This document shows positions 58,404-64,000 of a DNA stretch of 64,000 nt, piece after piece. Made by a program: the position numbers and the translations under genes. The stretch is from Clusia tigrina (Eukaryota; Arthropoda; Insecta; Diptera; Clusiidae), in the NCBI GenBank assembly GCA_920105625.2, contig OV050032.1, forward strand, positions 107,926,542 through 107,990,541. The letters are read 5' to 3'. The notes beneath the pieces are model-generated. The model was not told the origin of the DNA. It saw only the letters and a program-made list of their open reading frames with translations, and did not search any database. Every line of letters starts with the position of its first letter. Positions within the stretch are counted from its first letter, which is position 1.

Positions 58404-58795
58404 GCAAACTTTGATAGGTGTAGGACGTACCGTAAAGAAGTTAGGGCCGTTTGAAGTTTTATCAGTGTTTGATTTGGGTGTCAAGGGTAGCATAGCTTTG
58501 AGCGATGGCCTAAATTGACAAGAGGCTCGAGTACTACATTGTTACAAAATTTCAATGTTTTATGACGCTCCAGTAAAAAGTTACAAGCATTTGTATGTTG
58601 CAAACTTTGATTATTGTAGGACGTACCGTAAAGAAGTTAGGACCATTTGAAGTTTTATCAGTGTTTGATTTGGGACTCAAGGGTAGCATAGCTTTGAGCG
58701 ATAGCTTAAATTGACAAGAGGCTCGAGTACTTTATTGTTACAAAATTTCAAGGTTTTATGACGCTCCAGTAAAAAGTTACAAGCATTTGTATGTT
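58404..58795 (+). repeat. 392-bp two-unit tandem duplication, copy 2
   Basis: Nearly identical to copy 1; the clear difference I see is GTACTACATTG (about 58531) against GTACTTTATTG. It is present only in HOR copy 2, so it arose after the HOR was amplified. Confidence 0.9.
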
Positions 58796-60363
58796 GCAAA
58801 CTTTGATAGGTGTAGGACGTACCGTAAAGAAGTTAGGGCCATTTGAAGTTTTATAAGTGTTTGATTTGGGACTCAAGAGTAGCATAGCTTTGAGCGATGG
58901 CCTAAATTGACAAGAGGCTCGAGTACTTTATTGTTACAAAATTTCAATGTTTTATGACGCTCCAGTAAAAATTTACAAGCATTTGTATGTTGCAAACTTT
59001 GATTGGTGTAGGACGTACCGTAAATAAGTTAGGGCCATTTGAAGTTTTATCAGTGTTTGATTTGCAACTCAAGGGTTGCATAGCTTTGAGCGATGGCCTA
59101 AATTGACAAGAGGCTCGAGTACTTTATTGTTACAAAATTTCAAGATTTTATGACGCTCCAGTAAAAAGATACAAGCATTTGAATGTTGCAAACTTTGATA
59201 GGTGTAGGACGTACCGTAAAGAAGTTAGGGCCATTTGAAGTTTTATCAGTGTTTGATTTGGGACTCAAGGGTAGCATAGCCTTGAGCGATGGCCTAAATT
59301 GACAAGAGGCTCGAGTACTTTATTGTTAAAAAATTTCAAGGTTTTATGACGCTCCAGTAAAAAGTTACAAGCATTTGTATGTTGCAAACTTTGATAGGTG
59401 TAGGACGTACCGTAAAGAAGTTAGGACCATTTGAAGTTTTATCAGTGTTTGATTTGGGACTCAAGGGTAGCATAGCTTTGAGCGATGGCTTAAATTGACA
59501 AGAGGCTCGAGTACTTTATTGTTACAAAATTTCAAGTTTTTATGACGCTCCAGTAAAAAGTTACAAGCATTTGTATGTTGCAAACTTTGATAGGTGTAGG
59601 ACGTACCGTAAAGAAGTTAGGGCCATTTGAAGTTTTATCAGTGTTTGATTTGGGACTCAAGGGTAGCATAGCTTTGAGCGATGGCCTAAATTGACAAGAG
59701 GCTCGAGTACTTTATTGTTACAAAATTGCCAGGTTTTATGACGCTCCAGTAAAAAGTTACAAGCATTTGTATGTTGCAAACTTTGATTGGTGTAGGACGT
59801 ACCGTAAAGAAGTTAGGGCCATTTGAAGTTTTATCAGTGTTTGATTTGCAACTCAAGGGTTGCATAGCTTTGAGCGATGGCCTAAATTGACAAGAGGCTC
59901 GAGTACTTTATTGTTACAAAATTTCAAGGTTTTATGACGCTCCAGTAAAAAGATACAAGCATTTGAATGTTGCAAACTTTGATAGGAGTAGGACGTACCG
60001 TAAAGAAGTTAGGGCCATTTGAAGTTTTATCAGTGTTTGATTTGGGACTCAAGGGTAGCATAGCTTTGAGCGATGGCCTAAATTGACAAGAGGCTCGAGT
60101 ACTTTATTGTTACAAAATTTCAAGGTTTTATGACGCTCCAGTAAAAAGTTACAAGCATTTGTATGTTGCAAACTTTGATAGGTGTAGGACGTACCGTAAA
60201 GAAATTAGGGCCATTTGAAGTTTTATCAGTGTTTGATTTGGGACTCAAGGGTAGCATAGCTTTGAGCGATAGCTTAAATTGACAAGAGGCTCGAGTACTT
60301 TATTGTTACAAAATTTCAAGGTTTTATGACGCTCCAGTAAAAAGTTACAAGCATTTGTAGGTT

Positions 60364-62911
60364 GCAAACTTTGATTGGTGTAGGACGTACCGTAAAGAAG
60401 TTAGGGACATTTGAAGTTTTATCAGTGTTTGATTTGGGACTCAAGGGTAGCATAGCTTTGAGCGATGGCCTTAATTGTCAAGAGGCTCGAGTACTTTATT
60501 GTTACAAAATTTCCAGGTTTTATGACGCTCCAGTAAAAAGTTACAAGCATTTGTATGTTGCAAACTTTGATAGGTGTAGGACGTACCGTAAAGAAGTTAG
60601 GGGCGTTTGAAGTTTTATCAGTGTTTGATTTGGGACTCAAGGGTAGCATAGCTTTGAGCGATAGCTTAAATTGACAAGAGGCTCGAGTACTTTATTGTTA
60701 CAAAATTTCCAGGTTTTAAGACACTCCAGTAAAAAATTACAAGCATTTGTATGTTGCAAACTTTGATAGGTGTAAGACGTACCGTACAGAAGTTAGGGCC
60801 ATTTGAAGTCTTATCAGTGTTTGATTTGGGACTCAAGGGTAGCATAGATTTGAGCGATGGCCTAAATTGACAAGAGGCTCGAGTACTTTATTGTTACAAA
60901 ATTTCAAGATTTTATAACGCTCCAGTAAAAAGTTACAAGCATTTGTATGTTGCAAACTTTGATAGGTGTAGGACGTACCGTAAAGAAGTTAGGGCCATTT
61001 GAAGTTTTATCAGTGTCTGATTTGGGACTCAAGGGTAGCCTAGCTTTGAGCGATAGCTTAAATTGACAAGAGGCTCGAGTACTTTATTATTACAAAATTT
61101 CAAGGTTTTATGACGCTGCAGTAAAAAGTTACAAGCATTTGTATGTTGCAAACTTTGATAGGTGTAGGACGTACCGTAAAGAAGTTAGGACCATTTGAAG
61201 TTTTATCAGTGTTTGATTTGGGACTCAAGGGTAGCATAGCTTTGAGCGATAGTTTAAATTGACAAGAGGCTCGAGTACTTTATTGTTACAAAATTTCAAG
61301 GTTTTATGACGCTCCAGTAAAAAGTTACAAGCATTTGTATGTTGCAAACTTTGATAGGTGTAGGACGTACCGTAAAGAAGTTAGGGCCATTTGAAGTTTT
61401 ATAAGTGTTTGATTTGGGACTCAAGAGTAGCATAGCTTTGAGCGATGGCCTAAATTGACAAGAGGCTCGAGTACTTTATTGTTACAAAATTGCCAGGTTT
61501 TATGACGCTCCAGTAAAAAGTTACAAGCATTTGTATGTTGCAAACTTTGATTGGTGTAGGACGTACCGTAAAGAAGTTAGGGCCATTTGAAGTTTTATCA
61601 GTGTTTGATTTGGGTCTCAAGGGTAGCATAGCTTTGAGCGATGGCCTAAATTGACAAGAGGCTCGAGTACTTCATTGTTACAAAGTTTCAATGTTTTATG
61701 ACGCTCCAGTAAAAAGTTACAAGCATTTGTATATTGCAAACTTTGATTGGTGTAGGACGTACCGTAAAGAAGTTAGGGCCATTTGAAGTTTTATCAGTGT
61801 TTGATTTGCAACTCAAGGGTTGCATAGCTTTGAGCGATGGCCTAAATTGACAAGAGGCTCGAGTACTTTTTTGTTACAAAATTTCAAGATTTTATGACGC
61901 TCCAGTAAAAAGATACAAGCATTTGAATGTTGAAAACTTTGATAGGTGTAGGACGTACCGTAAAGAAGTTAGGGCCATTTGAAGTTTTATCAGTGTTTGA
62001 TTTGGGACTCAAGGGTAGCATAGCTTTGAGCGATGGCCTAAATTGACAAGAGGCTCGAGTACTTTATTGTAAAAAAATTTCAAGGTTTTATGACGCTCCA
62101 GTAAAAAGTTACAAGCATTTGTATGTTGCAAACTTTGATAGGTGTAGGACTTACCGTAAAGAAGTTAGGGCCATTTGAAGTTTTATCAGTTTTTGATTTG
62201 GGACTCAAGGGTAGCATAGCTTTGAGCGATGGCCTAAATTGACAAGAGGCTCGAGTACTTTATTGTTACAAAATTGCCAGGTTTTATGACGCTCCAGTAA
62301 AAAGTTACAAGCATTTGTATGTTGCAAACTTTGATTGGTGTAGGACGTACCGTAAAGAAGTTAGGGCCATTTGAAGTTTTATCAGTGTTTGATTTGCAAC
62401 TCAAGGGTTGCATAGCTTTGAGCGATGGCCTAAATTGACAAGAGGCTCGAGTACTTTATTGTTACAAAATTTCAAGGTTTTATGACGCTCCAGTAAAAAG
62501 ATACAAGCATTTGAATGTTGCAAACTTTGATAGGTGTAGGACGTACCGTAAAGAAGTTAGGGCCATTTGAAGTTTTATCAGTGTTTGATTTGGGACTCAA
62601 GGGTAGCATAGCTTTGAGCGATGGCCTAAATTGACAAGAGGCTCGAGTACTTTATTGTTACAAAATTTCAAGGTTTTATGACGCTCCTGTAAAAAGTTAC
62701 AAGCATTTGTATGTTGCAAACTTTGATAGGTGTAGGACGTACCGTAAAGAAATTAGGGCCATTTGAAGTTTTATCAGTGTTTGATTTGGGACTCAAGGGT
62801 AGCATAGCTTTGAGCGATAGCTTAAATTGACAAGAGGCTCGAGTACTTTATTGTTACAAAATTTCAAGGTTTTATGACGCTCCAGTAAAAAGTTACAAGC
62901 ATTTGTATGTT
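60364..62911 (+). repeat. Block VI HOR, copy 3 (13 units, 2548 bp)
   Basis: Shares the hybrid third unit (60756, CAAGATTTTATAACGC) and GCTGCAG (61108) with copy 2, so it descends from the same rearranged form. It has a single GATAGTTT unit at 61148 where copy 2 has the duplicated pair. It closes with the same four marker units. Confidence 0.88.
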
Positions 62912-64000
62912 GCAAACTTTGATTTGTGTAGGAAGTACAGTAAAGAAGTTAGGGACATTTGAAGTTTTATCAGTGTTTGATTTGGGACTCAAGGGTAGCA
63001 TAGCTTTGAGCCATGGCCTTAATTGTCAAGAGGCTCGAGTACTTTATTGTTACAAAATTTCCAGGTTTTATGACGCTCCAGTAAAAAGTTACAATCATTT
63101 GTATGTTGCAAACTTTGATAGGTGTAGGACGTACCGTAAAGAAGTTAGGGGCGTTTGAAGTTTTATCAGTGTTTGATTTGGGACTCAAGGGTAGCATAGC
63201 TTTGAGCGATAGCTTAAATTGACAAGAGGCTCGAGTACTTTATTGTTACAAAATTTCCAGGTTTTAAGACGCTCCAGTAAAAAGTTACAAGCATTTGTAT
63301 GTTGCAAACTTTGATAGGTGTAAGACGTACCGTACAGAAGTTAGGGCCATTTGAAGTCTTATCAGTGTTTGATTTGGGACTCAAGGGTAGCATAGCTTTG
63401 AGCGATGGCCTAAATTGACAAGAGGCTCGAGTACTTTATTGTTACAAATTTTCAAGGTTTTATAACGCTCCAGTAAAAAGTTACAAGCATTTGTATGTTG
63501 CAAACTTTGATAGGTGTAGGACGTACCGTAAAGAAGTTAGGGCTATTTGAAGTTTTATCAGTGTCTGATTTGGGACTCAAGGGTAGCCTAGCTTTGAGCG
63601 ATAGCTTAAATTGACAAGAGGCTCGAGTACTTTATTATTACAAAATTTCAAGGTTTTATGACGCTCCAGTAAAAAGTTACAAGCATTTGTATGTTGCAAA
63701 CTTTGATAGGTGTAGGACGTACCGTAAAGAAGTTAGGGCCGTTTGAAGTTTTATCAGTGTTTGATTTGGGTCTCAAGGGTAGCATAGCATTGAGCGATGG
63801 CCTAAATTGACAAGAGGCTCGAGTACTTCATTGTTACAAAATTTTAATGTTTTATGACGCTCCAGTAAAAAGTTACAAGCATTTGTATGTTGCAAACTTT
63901 GATTGGTGTAGGACGTACCGTAAAGAAGTTAGGACCATTTGAAGTTTTATCAGTGTTTGATTTGGGACTCAAGGGTAGCATAGCTTTGAGCGATAGCTTA
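62912..64000 (+). repeat. Block VI HOR, copy 4 (runs off the window)
   Basis: Opens with GGGACATTTG and GGCCTTAATTGTC (62912), then TTTTAAGACG (63108), GTAAGACG with GAAGTCTTATC (63304), AGCCTAGC with TATTATTAC (63500), GGGCCGTTTG with GGGTCTC (63696), and a partial AGGACC unit (63892-64000). Its third unit keeps CATAGCTTTG where the others have CATAGATTTG. Confidence 0.85.

Larger units (their letters stand above)
57228..60363 (+). repeat. Block VI HOR, copy 2 (16 units, 3136 bp)
   Basis: Same opening three units, but the third (57620) ends in CAAGATTTTATAACGCTCC. That is the end of the unit at 55268 in copy 1, so seven units were skipped by exchange within a unit. A two-unit duplication (58012-58795) and other units then restore part of the length. 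It closes with AATTGCCAGG, TTGCAACTC, GGAGTAGG and GAAATTAGG units. Confidence 0.88.
1..64000 (+). repeat. 196-bp satellite array, head to tail, fills the window
   Basis: Unit starts (GCAAACTTTG or close variants after TATGTT) fall at 1, 197, 393, 589, 785, 981 and so on to 63892. I tracked the phase across the window. Every departure from 196 bp is explained by listed length variants: fourteen units of 105 bp, two composites of 288 bp (196+92), one of 131, one of 190, four of 192, five of 195 and one of 197. That gives 334 complete units plus a partial one. All units have the same orientation; I saw no inversion and no inserted unique DNA. Landmarks in nearly every unit are GGACGTACCG, GTTAGGGCC or GTTAGGGGCG, GGGACTC, GCTTTGAGCGAT, GGCTCGAG and GACGCTCCAG. 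Tandem satellites of this kind are known from eukaryotic heterochromatin. Which family or species this is cannot be told from the sequence alone. Neither array edge lies in the window. Confidence 0.98.

Noticed and set aside
53504..62912. Deliberate or mechanistic three-unit stepwise shortening (19, 16, 13)
   Set aside because: Kept only as an observation. Unit markers show a seven-unit skip, a two-unit duplication and other changes, so the equal steps do not reflect one repeated mechanism.
178..63197. Recurring open reading frames of 60-83 codons on both strands, many nearly identical
   Set aside because: They recur in unit register and overlap the same DNA on both strands and in shifted frames, as expected for a satellite of 196 bp (1 modulo 3). 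Single substitutions switch them on: CTCAAG to CTCTAG removes a stop on the - strand, and TTGAC to TTGTC, TTTTC or TTGGC removes one on the + strand. The longest reach only 83 codons. There is no signal, domain, start context or codon-position bias that I can see.
1..64000. CRISPR array
   Set aside because: The repeats abut directly with no unique spacers, the unit is 196 bp, and no cas-like gene is present.
1..64000. Transposon, retrotransposon or integrated element inside the array
   Set aside because: Every base falls into the unit phase after the listed length changes. I saw no non-satellite insert, terminal inverted repeat, long terminal repeat or poly(A) tract.

Overview
The whole 64 kb window is one uninterrupted satellite DNA array. 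A unit of 196 bp repeats head to tail on the same strand from the first base to the last, about 335 units including the partial one at the right edge. No unique sequence, gene, RNA gene, transposon end or array boundary is visible. The window opens exactly on a unit start (GCAAACTTTG, which I use as unit position 1) and ends 109 bp into a unit that starts at 63892. The unit at 41745-41940 reads as my by-eye consensus. It has 75 G+C of 196 (38%), 48 G against 27 C on the + strand, and 5 CpG. Tandem monomers of nucleosomal-repeat size nested in higher-order repeats (HORs) point to a eukaryotic nuclear genome, in a centromeric, pericentromeric, subtelomeric or other heterochromatic block. I do not recognise the family and cannot name the organism.

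Layout from phase and diagnostic variants. (I) 1-5787: a 2946-bp HOR seen twice, marked by 192-bp units and by CCGTATAGAAG and AAAAGGCGCGAG variants. (II) 4899-14739: a 19-unit, 3542-bp HOR in two full copies and a third that lost two single units. (III) 14936-27414: a long HOR of about 5.1 kb in two copies that differ by an exact 105-bp unit, an extra 196-bp unit and their ends, followed by a 1673-bp duplication. (IV) 27415-32924: a mosaic with two copies of a 3026-bp-spaced block, a second kind of truncated unit (92 bp) and a single 131-bp unit. (V) 32925-52131: regular 196-bp units with only short local duplications. (VI) 52132-64000: a HOR whose successive spacings are 19, 16 and 13 units.

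The most informative signal is a pair of recurrent truncated units. Fourteen 105-bp units (all left of 27.72 kb) and two 92-bp units (28.6 and 31.7 kb) join the same two short similar sites, AGCTTTG at unit positions 91-97 and AGCATTTG at 183-190, in opposite senses. They look like complementary products of recombination between these sites, later spread by amplification.

No open reading frame here supports a gene. The unit length is 1 modulo 3, so any frame shifts at each unit, and the recurring frames of 60-83 codons exist because single substitutions remove a stop. The window shows a satellite evolving by unequal exchange, local amplification and patchy conversion. I see no protein-coding system in it.
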